Shown here piece after piece: positions 23,293-30,675 of a DNA stretch of 38,776 bases (the stretch's first letter is position 1; each line of letters begins with the position of its first letter). The translations under genes and the position numbers were made by a program. The stretch comes from Scleromatobacter sp038208735. GTDB lineage: Bacteria; Pseudomonadota; Gammaproteobacteria; Burkholderiales; Burkholderiaceae_C. Location of the stretch: contig JBBQYL010000019.1 of assembly GCA_038208735.1 (NCBI GenBank), positions 1-38,776 of the forward strand, read 5' to 3'. The notes under the pieces were generated by a model. It was not told where the DNA came from. It made no database searches and saw only the letters and a list, made by a program, of their open reading frames with translations.

Positions 23293-25934
23293 GCGCCCTG
23301 CCTCGCGCGGCGCGGCCGGCGCGGCGTGCGCGGCGTTCGGCGCGCCGGCGTGTCGCGATCCAGCGCGATCGCATCCTGCGCCGTGTCCTGCAACGGCGCC
23401 CGCGCGAACACGGTCGTCGCGTCCTCGCCCGCCGTGCCCACCGCGCTGCCACCCGCTCGGCCTTCCAGGTCGTACACCATGCGCGCGATGCGGTCCGACA
23501 ACGACTCGTTGGACAGCTTCTCGCGGAACCGCTCCACCATCAGCGGGAACGCCAGCGGCGACGGCCGCGCGAGCGACACGACGGCCAGGCGCTGCCCGTG
23601 CATGCGCCCCAGCGCCGCGGCCAGCAGGTGCACGTCCAGCTCCTGGCTCAGCAGCTCGCTCTCGGCCTGCGCCAGCAGCCGGTTGTCCGGGTCGTACTTC
23701 TGGAGCACGTCGAAGTACAGGCCGGCCGAGGCCTGCAGCTGTCGATTGGACTGGCGCTCGCCGGGGTGCGACTGGAAGATCAGCCCGGCGATGCGCGCGA
23801 TCTCGCGGAAGCGGCGTCGCGAGAGCTCGGTCGCGTTGAGGCTGGCCAGCACCTCCGCCAGAAGCGCGCCAGGCTGCTCCGGCGTTGCAAGCAGCGCGGG
23901 CAGCCGCTCCGCCCACGCGATCTCGCGGGCGCTGAGCAGCTCCAGGCCGTAGTCGTTGATGGCGATGGAGAACGTGGCCTGCTCGGGCTGCGCGGCGCGC
24001 CAGGCCAGCAGGCTCGCCAGGCCCAGGTGCACCTGCCGGCCCGCGAACGGATACAGGAACAGGTGCCAGCCCTCGCGGCTCTTCCACGTCTCGGCCACCA
24101 GCGTCGCCGGCGTGGGCAGCGCCGACCACGCGCGCTGGATCTCCAGCAGCGGCTGCACGCAGCGCATCTCGGGGCTGTCGAACACACCATGGTCGGCCGC
24201 GTCCAGCTCGCGCAGCACGGCGTCGGCGAGGGTGTTCGACAAGGGCATGCGGCCGCCGTTCCAGCGCGGCACCGCGGCCCGGCCCGCGGTGGCCTTGCGC
24301 ACGTACGCGGTCATCTGGTGGATGCGCACGAGCTCCAGCAGCCGGCCGCCGAACAGGAAGCAGTCGCCCGGCTTCATGCGCGCGATGAAGCTCTCCTCGA
24401 CACTGCCCAGCGCCCCGCCGGTCACGTACTGCACGTTGATGCTGGCATCACTGACGATGGTGCCGATGTTGACGCGGTGACGGCGCGCCAGGCGCGCGTC
24501 GGGCACGCGCCAGACGCCCAGCTCGTCGGGCGCCACGCGCTGGAAGTCGGGATACGAGGCCAGCGACGGGCCGCCCTGGCGCACGAAGTCCAGGCACCAC
24601 TGCCAGTTGGCGTCGCCCAGGTCGCGGTAGGCCGCCGTGGTGCGCACCTCGGCCAGCAGGTCGTCGGGCACGAAGCCGCCGCCCAGCGCGATCGTCACCA
24701 GGTGCTGCACCAGCACGTCCAACGGCTCGTGCGGCGTCTGGCGCGACTCCACCTGGCCGGCCTGCGCCGCGTGGCGCGCCGCGGCCGCCTCCACCAGCTC
24801 GAGGCTGTGCGTGGGCACGAGCGTCACCCGCGACGGCCGCCCCGGCGCGTGGCCCGAGCGCCCGGCGCGCTGCAGCAGGCGCGCGATGCCCTTGGCCGAG
24901 CCGATCTGCAGCACGCGATCCACCGGCAGGAAGTCGACGCCCAGGTCGAGGCTGGACGTGCACACCACCGCGCGCAGCGTGCCGGCCTTGAGCCCGGCCT
25001 CCACCCATTCGCGGACCTCCTTCGCGAGCGAACCGTGGTGCAGCGCGACCACGCCGGCCCAGTCGGGGCGCGCGTCCAGCAGCGCCTGGTACCAGCGCTC
25101 GGCCTGCGAGCGCGTGTTGGTGAAAACCAGCGTCGTGCCGCTCTTCTCGATCGCCTGCACCACCTGCGGCAGCATGCGCAGGCCCATGTGTCCGCCCCAC
25201 GAGAAGCGCTCGGCGCGCTCGGGCAGCAAGGTATCGATGACGATGGTCTTGGCCACGTCCCCGCGCACGAGCGCGGGCGCGTCCGGCGCGGGCGCACCCA
25301 CCAGCGTGGCGAGCGCCTGGTCGAGGTTGCCCAGCGTGGCCGACAGCGCCCAGCACATCAGGCCGGGACGGCGCCGGCGCAACCGGGCCAGCGCCAGCTG
25401 CACCTGCACGCCGCGCTTGTTGCCCAGCAGCTCGTGCCATTCGTCCACGACCACCAGCTGCACGTGCGCCAAAGTGTCCTGCGCGTCGGCGCGCGCCAGC
25501 TGCAGCGTCAGGCTCTCGGGCGTGGTCACGAGCACGGTGGGCAGGCGCTTGTCCTGGGCGGCGCGCTCGCCCGACGTCGTGTCGCCGCTGCGCAGGCCGA
25601 TGGTCCACGTGGGCGCGAGCTCGGCCATCGGGTCGCGCAGCGCGCGCGTGGTGTCGGCGGCCAGCGCGCGCATCGGCGTGATCCACAGCACCGTCAACGG
25701 CGGGGCGAGCGGCTTCTTCGCGTTGGCACGCGCCGGCGGCGTCTCCACGCCCAAGGCCTGCAACGCGCCCAGCCAGGCGGCGAGCGTCTTGCCGGTGCCC
25801 GTGTTGGCGTGCAGCAGGCCGCTGCGGCCTTGCTTCATCGCGCGCCACACGTCGCGCTGGAACGCGAACGCCTTCCAGCCGCGCCCCGCGAGCCAGCGTT
25901 GCACGGCCGCGCCGGACGCGGGCTTGGCGGGCAT
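23289..25934 (-). CDS. Lhr-like DEXH-box DNA helicase, ligase-associated
   Basis: This 881-residue superfamily 2 helicase has ANTGTGKT (motif I, near residue 44), DEWHE (motif II, DExH), SATLGN (III), LVFTNTRSQAERW (IV), VVCTSSLDLGVDFLP (V) and LLQRAGRSGH (VI). It then has the Lhr-type C-terminal winged-helix and DEAD-associated regions (about residues 430-850). It unwinds DNA or DNA-RNA hybrids in a pathway that needs the adjacent ligase, exonuclease and phosphoesterase. The last ~60 residues form an Arg-rich tail. Its start shares a base with the ligase stop (TGATG), and its stop overlaps the phosphoesterase start, so translation is coupled through all three. Confidence 0.93.
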   Translation of the reverse strand: MPAKPASGAAVQRWLAGRGWKAFAFQRDVWRAMKQGRSGLLHANTGTGKTLAAWLGALQALGVETPPARANAKKPLAPPLTVLWITPMRALAADTTRALRDPMAELAPTWTIGLRSGDTTSGERAAQDKRLPTVLVTTPESLTLQLARADAQDTLAHVQLVVVDEWHELLGNKRGVQVQLALARLRRRRPGLMCWALSATLGNLDQALATLVGAPAPDAPALVRGDVAKTIVIDTLLPERAERFSWGGHMGLRMLPQVVQAIEKSGTTLVFTNTRSQAERWYQALLDARPDWAGVVALHHGSLAKEVREWVEAGLKAGTLRAVVCTSSLDLGVDFLPVDRVLQIGSAKGIARLLQRAGRSGHAPGRPSRVTLVPTHSLELVEAAAARHAAQAGQVESRQTPHEPLDVLVQHLVTIALGGGFVPDDLLAEVRTTAAYRDLGDANWQWCLDFVRQGGPSLASYPDFQRVAPDELGVWRVPDARLARRHRVNIGTIVSDASINVQYVTGGALGSVEESFIARMKPGDCFLFGGRLLELVRIHQMTAYVRKATAGRAAVPRWNGGRMPLSNTLADAVLRELDAADHGVFDSPEMRCVQPLLEIQRAWSALPTPATLVAETWKSREGWHLFLYPFAGRQVHLGLASLLAWRAAQPEQATFSIAINDYGLELLSAREIAWAERLPALLATPEQPGALLAEVLASLNATELSRRRFREIARIAGLIFQSHPGERQSNRQLQASAGLYFDVLQKYDPDNRLLAQAESELLSQELDVHLLAAALGRMHGQRLAVVSLARPSPLAFPLMVERFREKLSNESLSDRIARMVYDLEGRAGGSAVGTAGEDATTVFARAPLQDTAQDAIALDRDTPARRTPRTPRRPRRARQGA

Positions 25935-27592
25935 CAGTCGGGCCGCCTCAGCGCATGCGCCTCGGCGATGAACTCGCGCAGCGTAGCCAGCGAGTCGGCC
26001 TCGTCGACGGGCTTGTCCCAGCGCAGCCGCAGCATGCGTGGGAAGCGCACGGCAATGCCCGACTTGTGCCGCGGCGACGCCTGGATGCCTTCGAAGCCGA
26101 GCTCGACCACCAGCGTGGGCGTGACGCTGCGCACCGGGCCGAACTTCTCGGTGGTGGTCTGGCGGATGCGCTGGTCGACCTGGCGCATCTCCTCGTCGGT
26201 GAGGCCAGAATACGCCTTGGCGAACGGCACGAGCTTGCGCGGGTTGGCGTCGTCACCGGCCTCGCCATCCCACACCGCGAAGGTGTAGTCCGTGTACAGG
26301 TTGGCGCGCCGACCGTGGCCGGTCTGCGCATAGATCAGCACCGCGTCGACGCTGTACGGGTCGATCTTCCACTTCCACCAGGTGCCCACGTCCTTGGTGC
26401 GGCCGGCGCCGTAGCGGCCCTCGCGCTGCTTGAGCATGAAGCCCTCGACGCCGCGGGCGCGCGATTCCTCGCGCAGCGTGGCCAGGGCCGCCCAGTCGGG
26501 CGCGTCCACCAGCGGCGAGATCTGCAGGGCGGAGGCGCCGGCGTCCGCCACCACCTGCTCCAGCCGCTGTCGACGGCGCCATTGCGGCCAGCCGCGCACG
26601 TCCTCGCCGTCCGCTTCCAGCAGGTCGTAGGCGAGGAAGGCCACGGGCAGGTCGGCCAGGATCTTCTTCGTCACCGTCTTGCGGCCGATGCGCCTCTGCA
26701 GTTCGGCGAAGGGCTGCACGCGGCCGTCGCGCCACACCACGATCTCGCCGTCGAGCACGGTGTGGTCGGGCAGCTGCGCGTGCATCGCGTCGAGCTCGGG
26801 AAAGCGGCCGTTGAGCAGATCCTCTCCGCGCGACCACAGCCACGACGACGTGCCGCGGCGGATGAACTGCGCGCGGATGCCGTCCCACTTCCATTCCACC
26901 TGCCAGTCGGCGCGGTCGCCCAGCGCCTCCGCCGGCTGCTGCCAAGGATGGGCCAGGAAGAACGGATAGGGCTGGCCCGACTCGGCCTGCGCAGGCTGAT
27001 GCGCGGGGTCGACAAGCAGCGCGTAGCGCGCCGCGTCGGGCGCGTGGTGCTTGTCGGTGTAGCCCATCAGGCGCTGCGCGAGCAGCTTCGCATCGATGCC
27101 CGTGGCCTCGGCCAGCGCGCGCAGCACCAGGTTGCGCGCCACGCCCACGCGGAAGCTGCCGCCGATCAGCTTGGTGAGCAGGAAACGGCCCGGGGTATCA
27201 AGCTCGTTCCAGTAGCCCGTCAACGCGGCCGCGACGGACTCGGGCGACTGGCCGCGCAGTGCGAGCAGGCGCTCCTCGATCCACACGTGCAGCGGCAGCT
27301 CCACGGTGGCCGGCGCGGGCGGCAGCACGTGGGCGATGGTCTCGGCCAGGTCGCCGACGACGTCGTAGCTCTCGTCGAACAGCCACTCGGGGATGCCGGC
27401 GAGCTCGCGCGCCGTGGCGCGCAGCAGGCCGGTGGGCACGGTCTGGCGCGGCTTGCCGCCGGCCAGGAAGTAGAGCGCCCAGGCCGCGTCCGCGGGCTGG
27501 GCGCGCTGGAAGTAGGCCAGCAGCGCGTGCGTCTTCTTCTTCGTGGACGTGGTCGAGTCCAGCGCCAGGAACAGGGCGGAGAACTCTTTCAT
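25934..27592 (-). CDS. ATP-dependent DNA ligase, Lhr-associated
   Basis: This protein has 552 residues, the usual length. An N-terminal helical domain (1-210) precedes the nucleotidyltransferase core: EWKWDGIRAQ (motif I, KxDG with the AMP-bound lysine), VLDGEIVVW (motif III/IIIa region), GVEGFMLKQ (motif IV) and WWKWKIDPYSVDAV (motif V). The OB domain ends the protein. This is an archaeal/LigB-like ligase distinct from the essential NAD-dependent LigA, found in the ligase-associated DNA damage response operon. Its start overlaps the exonuclease stop by four bases (ATGA), and its stop shares one base with the helicase start. Confidence 0.93.
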   Translation of the reverse strand: MKEFSALFLALDSTTSTKKKTHALLAYFQRAQPADAAWALYFLAGGKPRQTVPTGLLRATARELAGIPEWLFDESYDVVGDLAETIAHVLPPAPATVELPLHVWIEERLLALRGQSPESVAAALTGYWNELDTPGRFLLTKLIGGSFRVGVARNLVLRALAEATGIDAKLLAQRLMGYTDKHHAPDAARYALLVDPAHQPAQAESGQPYPFFLAHPWQQPAEALGDRADWQVEWKWDGIRAQFIRRGTSSWLWSRGEDLLNGRFPELDAMHAQLPDHTVLDGEIVVWRDGRVQPFAELQRRIGRKTVTKKILADLPVAFLAYDLLEADGEDVRGWPQWRRRQRLEQVVADAGASALQISPLVDAPDWAALATLREESRARGVEGFMLKQREGRYGAGRTKDVGTWWKWKIDPYSVDAVLIYAQTGHGRRANLYTDYTFAVWDGEAGDDANPRKLVPFAKAYSGLTDEEMRQVDQRIRQTTTEKFGPVRSVTPTLVVELGFEGIQASPRHKSGIAVRFPRMLRLRWDKPVDEADSLATLREFIAEAHALRRPD

Positions 27593-28626
27593 AACGACGC
27601 CTCCGACGCCGCGTCCTCGGTTTCCTTCACGTCCTCGTCGTCGCCATACTCGGTCTTGAACGCGCCCGACTCCAGCCCCTGCTCGGCCAGGTAGCGCACC
27701 AGGGGCTCCACGTAGCCGTGCGTCACGATGACGCGCCGCGCGCGGCTGGCCTCGATGGCCTCCAGCAGTCCGGGCCAGTCGGCGTGGTCGGACAGGATGA
27801 AGCCGCGGTCGACGTTGCGCCGGCGGCGCGCGCCGCGCAGCAGCATCCAGCCGGAGGCGAACGCGTCGCTGTAGTCGCCGAAGCGCTTCGTCCACGCGCT
27901 GCCCTGCGCCGAGGGCGGGGCCACGACCAGGCAGCGGCGCAGCTCCGCGGGCGTCGCCTCCAGCACGCTCTTGGTGACCGGCAGCGGCACGCCCGATCGC
28001 AGGTACGCCTCGTCCATCGCCGCGACAGCCCCATGCGCGACGATGGTGCCGATGGCCGGGTCGAGCCCCGACAGCACCCGCTGCGCCTTGCCGAACGAGT
28101 AGGCGTAGACGATGGACGCGCGGCCGGCCGCGGCGTTGTCCGCCCACCAGGCGTTGAGGCCGTCGAAGATCTCCTGCTGCGGCGCCCAGCGGAACACCGG
28201 CAGGCCGAACGTGGACTCGGTGATGAAGACGTCGCAACGCACCGGCTCGAAGGGCGCGCAGGTGGTGTCCGGGCCGGTCTTGTAGTCGCCCGACACCACC
28301 CAGACCTGGCCGCCATGCTCCAGCCGGACCTGCGCCGATCCGAGCACGTGGCCTGCGGGATGGAACGAGATCGTCACGCCCCGGTGCGTGATGCGCTCGC
28401 CGTAGGGCAGGCCCTGCAGATCGACCGCGCCCACCCGCTTGGTGACCACGTGCCGGCCGGCCTCGGCGGTGAGGTAGCGTCCGTGGCCCATGCGCAGGTG
28501 GTCGCCGTGGGCATGCGTGATCAGCGCGTGCGGCACGGGCTGCCAAGGGTCGATGTAGAAGTCGCCCGGCGGGCAGTAGAGGCCTTCGGGACGGGCGACG
28601 ACGAGGTCTTTGGGTTGCGGATCCAA
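27589..28626 (-). CDS. ligase-associated MBL-fold DNA exonuclease
   Basis: This member of the beta-CASP-like metallo-beta-lactamase family has about 345 residues from a TTG at 28626. ITHAHGDH is the HxHxDH site, SGDYKTG supplies the Asp, and GFILSDHADW and THGY are the late motifs of nucleolytic members. Conserved LVVARPEGLYCPPGDFYIDP opens the real protein. An in-frame ATG at 28773 would add 49 unlike-family residues and leave only 22 bases to the divergent rhodanese start, so it is disfavoured. This is the first gene of the damage-response operon. Confidence 0.88.
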   Translation of the reverse strand: MDPQPKDLVVARPEGLYCPPGDFYIDPWQPVPHALITHAHGDHLRMGHGRYLTAEAGRHVVTKRVGAVDLQGLPYGERITHRGVTISFHPAGHVLGSAQVRLEHGGQVWVVSGDYKTGPDTTCAPFEPVRCDVFITESTFGLPVFRWAPQQEIFDGLNAWWADNAAAGRASIVYAYSFGKAQRVLSGLDPAIGTIVAHGAVAAMDEAYLRSGVPLPVTKSVLEATPAELRRCLVVAPPSAQGSAWTKRFGDYSDAFASGWMLLRGARRRRNVDRGFILSDHADWPGLLEAIEASRARRVIVTHGYVEPLVRYLAEQGLESGAFKTEYGDDEDVKETEDAASEASL

Positions 28627-28795
28627 GAGGTGGCCGGCGAGGTGGCGAGTGGCTTGTCGAGCAATCGCCGTTCCCGCTGCTTGACGGGGACGGTTTGCTC
28701 TCCGCGTATGCAATGCCGCAAAGCGTATTTCACGCGGCAGGAGTGGAGGCCTAACCTGCAACGTGGCGTCCATAGTCCTATTTCAGGAGCCACCG

Positions 28796-29263
28796 ATGTC
28801 CGCCCTCCTCGCCGACACGCAAGAAGACATTCTTCTCGAGAACGCCATCCGCCAGGCCCGCGCCGACGGCCTGCCCTTCGCCGGCAGCGTGCCTCCCATC
28901 GAGGCCTGGGCGCTGGTCGAATCCGGCCGCGCCGTGATCGTGGACGTGCGCTCGGGCGAGGAGCGCAGGTTCGTCGGCTACGTGCCCGAAAGCCTGCACG
29001 TACCCTGGGCCACCGGCACCGCGCTCACGCGCAATCCCCGGTTCCTGCGCGAGCTGGAGGCCAAGGTGGGCAAGAACGACGTGCTGCTGTTCCTGTGCCG
29101 CAGCGGCAAGCGCTCGGCGATCGCCGCCGAGACCGCCACGAAGATCGGCTTCACGGCGGTCTTCAATGTCGGCGAGGGCTTCGAGGGCGACCTCGACGGA
29201 GATCGTCGGCGCGGCACGGTGGGCGGCTGGCGCCTGAGGGGGTTGAAGTGGGTGCAGGACTGA
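28796..29263 (+). CDS. rhodanese-like sulfurtransferase
   Basis: This 155-residue single rhodanese domain has the active-site loop CRSGKRS with Cys101 and the conserved VIVDVRSGEER early strand. Such small proteins carry sulfane sulfur for thiosulfate or cysteine metabolism. A good Shine-Dalgarno AGGAG sits six bases before the ATG (28785-28789), which decides this start over upstream in-frame codons. It overlaps the serine O-acetyltransferase gene by 16 bases, indicating that both serve sulfur assimilation. It diverges from the DNA exonuclease gene. Confidence 0.92.
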   Translation: MSALLADTQEDILLENAIRQARADGLPFAGSVPPIEAWALVESGRAVIVDVRSGEERRFVGYVPESLHVPWATGTALTRNPRFLRELEAKVGKNDVLLFLCRSGKRSAIAAETATKIGFTAVFNVGEGFEGDLDGDRRRGTVGGWRLRGLKWVQD

Positions 29264-30027
29264 GCGTCGCGGCCACCCCCGGCCGGCTCGACCTGCGCCA
29301 GGAGAGCGAGGACTACTTCGTCGGCCACACGCTCGATACCGCGCTGCACGCCCTGTTGGCGCAGGTCGGGCTGGAGCTGCGTTACCACGCGCGTTTCGCG
29401 GGCGACGCCGTGCAGCCCTTCGACGAGCACGCGCTGGAGATCGTGCGCGAGTTCGGCGCCGCGCTGCCAGGCATCCGCGAACTCCTGGACAGCGACGTGT
29501 TGGCCGCCTACCAGGGCGACCCGGCCGCGCGCAGCGTCGACGAGGTGCTGGTGTGCTATCCGGGCCTGCATGCCGTCATCCATCACCGGCTTGCGCATCG
29601 CCTGCACGAGCTGGGCGTGCCGCTGATCGCGCGCATCGTGGCCGAGCTGGCGCATGGCGCGACGGGCATCGACATCCATCCCGGCGCACGCATCGGCTCG
29701 CGTTTCTTCATCGATCACGGCACCGGTGTCGTCATCGGCGAGACGGCCGTCATCGGCAACAACGTGCGCATCTACCAGGCCGTCACGCTCGGCGCCAAGC
29801 GCTTCGAGACCGTTGCCGAAGGCGCGCTGCACAAGGGCGGCGCGCGCCATCCGATCGTCGAGGACGACGTGGTGATCTACGCCGGCGCCACCGTATTGGG
29901 TCGGGTCACCATCGGCCGCGGTGCGTCGATCGGCGGCAACGTATGGCTTACGCGCAGCGTGCCTCCGGGCAGCCGCATCGCGCAGGCGAACGCGCGCGAC
30001 GATCGCGCGGACACCTTAGGCGCTTGA
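29248..30027 (+). CDS. cysE: serine O-acetyltransferase
   Basis: This protein has 259 residues. An N-terminal helical domain (about 1-135) precedes the left-handed beta-helix of hexapeptide repeats (GATGIDIHPGARIGSRFFID, then HGTGVVIGETAVIGNNVRIY and so on). The IDHGTG histidine is the expected catalytic base for acetyl transfer from acetyl-CoA to serine, the first step of cysteine synthesis. GTG at 29248 is used as start, with AGGGGG seven bases before it, inside the rhodanese reading frame. The C-terminal tail is short. An EpsC-type enzyme is equally possible as a label. Confidence 0.88.
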   Translation: MGAGLSVAATPGRLDLRQESEDYFVGHTLDTALHALLAQVGLELRYHARFAGDAVQPFDEHALEIVREFGAALPGIRELLDSDVLAAYQGDPAARSVDEVLVCYPGLHAVIHHRLAHRLHELGVPLIARIVAELAHGATGIDIHPGARIGSRFFIDHGTGVVIGETAVIGNNVRIYQAVTLGAKRFETVAEGALHKGGARHPIVEDDVVIYAGATVLGRVTIGRGASIGGNVWLTRSVPPGSRIAQANARDDRADTLGA

Positions 30028-30071
30028 CGGGGGCGCCTGGTGGCGTGGATCGGTGAGCTCAGGCGATTCGC

Positions 30072-30098
30072 GGGTTGAGGGTTGAGGGTTGAGGGTTG
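30072..30098 (+). repeat. GGGTTGA tandem repeat, G-quadruplex motif
   Basis: Three perfect heptamers GGGTTGA followed by GGGTTG give four GGG runs (30072, 30079, 30086, 30093) separated by identical 4-base TTGA loops. This meets the standard intramolecular G-quadruplex pattern. It begins 45 bases after the serine O-acetyltransferase stop. Confidence 0.85.
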
Positions 30099-30112
30099 CG
30101 AGGCGCGCCTGA

Positions 30113-30280
30113 TCAGTCACGACTCACCGGGCAAGTCTCTTTTGTTCGTGTCCCCCGTCGACCTGCGGCCTCCTCCTCCTGACCTCACAAAAGAGACTCG
30201 CCCGGTTCGTCGTTCCAACAGTGCATGTGGTCCGCTGGCAAGCCGGGCGCGGAACGGCGAGGCGGGGGAGTCGTGACTGA
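30113..30280. repeat. nested inverted repeats, possible small mobile-element remnant
   Basis: Perfect 13-bp terminal inverted repeats TCAGTCACGACTC (30113-30125) and GAGTCGTGACTGA (30268-30280) bound a 168-base segment. Directly inside the left arm, 30126-30145 pairs with 30187-30206 at 19 of 20 positions. No target-site duplication or transposase is visible. A non-autonomous element or a large structured RNA are the two readings. Confidence 0.55.
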
Positions 30281-30333
30281 CCCAGCGCCCCGCCACGCCT
30301 TTGAGCCAAGTACAAGGGCCTGGCCCCTTTCCG

Positions 30334-30424
30334 TCAGCCCTTCGCCACGTGCCAGACGTTGCCCTTGCCGTCACCCGTGGCGTCACCAGCCTTCGCATCC
30401 TTCACGAGGGTGTATAGCGCTGCC
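30334..30424 (-). pseudogene. 3' tail of a COG4315-type secreted repeat protein gene
   Basis: On the minus strand the frame ending at 30334 reads QAALYTLVKDAKAGDATGDG and then KGNVWHVAKG before a stop. This is the closing repeat of the COG4315 family of predicted lipoproteins (ALYxFxKDxxxGDxTGDGxxxVWHxxKP). The frame breaks with a stop just upstream, and the rest of the gene is absent, so this is a fossil fragment. Confidence 0.65.
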
Positions 30425-30611
30425 TGCCCTCAATTTGGCTGTTCTCGCCATGGCAGACTGAAACCCCTTTTGCGAAATTGTCTTGTGGGCGCAAAAAGGT
30501 GAGGCGCGGCAACTGAGTCGTTTATTCGCGTCAATGAGTCGCGAGTGGCGCTAACTTCGGCGCCCTACGCCGATTCCGGTTGCATCCGCCACCAGGCAGA
30601 CCGATTGAATA

Positions 30612-30639
30612 TATAGTGGTACTAAAGTGGTTCGAGTGG
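30612..30639 (+). promoter_or_regulatory. chitinase promoter region with AGTGG repeats
   Basis: TATAGT (30612-30617) is a good -10 candidate 59 bases before the chitinase ATG, within the AT-rich TTGAATATATAG. No convincing -35 is seen, suggesting activator dependence. AGTGG recurs at 30615, 30626 and 30635, the first two as AGTGGT, the half-site form of GntR/HutC-type amino-sugar regulators. Operator function is a guess. Confidence 0.35.
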
Positions 30640-30675
30640 ATCGAGCTGCGCCCGAATACCGCCGCCAGGACGCCC

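Larger units (their letters stand above)
30028..30675. other. long non-coding stretch rich in repeats and gene debris
   Basis: This 648-base gap is the only one over 300 bases. It holds, in order, a four-fold GGGTTGA repeat, nested inverted repeats (30113-30280), a small near-palindrome AAGGGCCTGGCCCCTT (30314-30329), the tail of a lost gene on the minus strand (30334-30424), about 180 bases with nothing I can identify, and the chitinase promoter region. No intact ORF with a good ribosome-binding site was seen. Confidence 0.7.

Noticed and set aside
23598..26288. A plus-strand open frame of nearly 900 codons antisense to the helicase and ligase
   Set aside because: Its composition (Arg, His, Gln, Ala) is that of an antisense shadow, while the minus strand carries complete helicase and ligase motifs.
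28627..28773. N-terminal extension of the MBL exonuclease from ATG 28773
   Set aside because: The extra 49 residues are unlike the family, and the start would lie 22 bases from the divergent rhodanese start with no room for promoters.
30072..30098. CRISPR or telomere-like array
   Set aside because: The unit is only seven bases long without spacers, so it is a simple tandem repeat.
30580..30675. N-terminal extension of the chitinase from an in-frame start at 30580
   Set aside because: It would place about 30 residues before the signal peptide and run through the promoter; AGGA supports ATG 30676.
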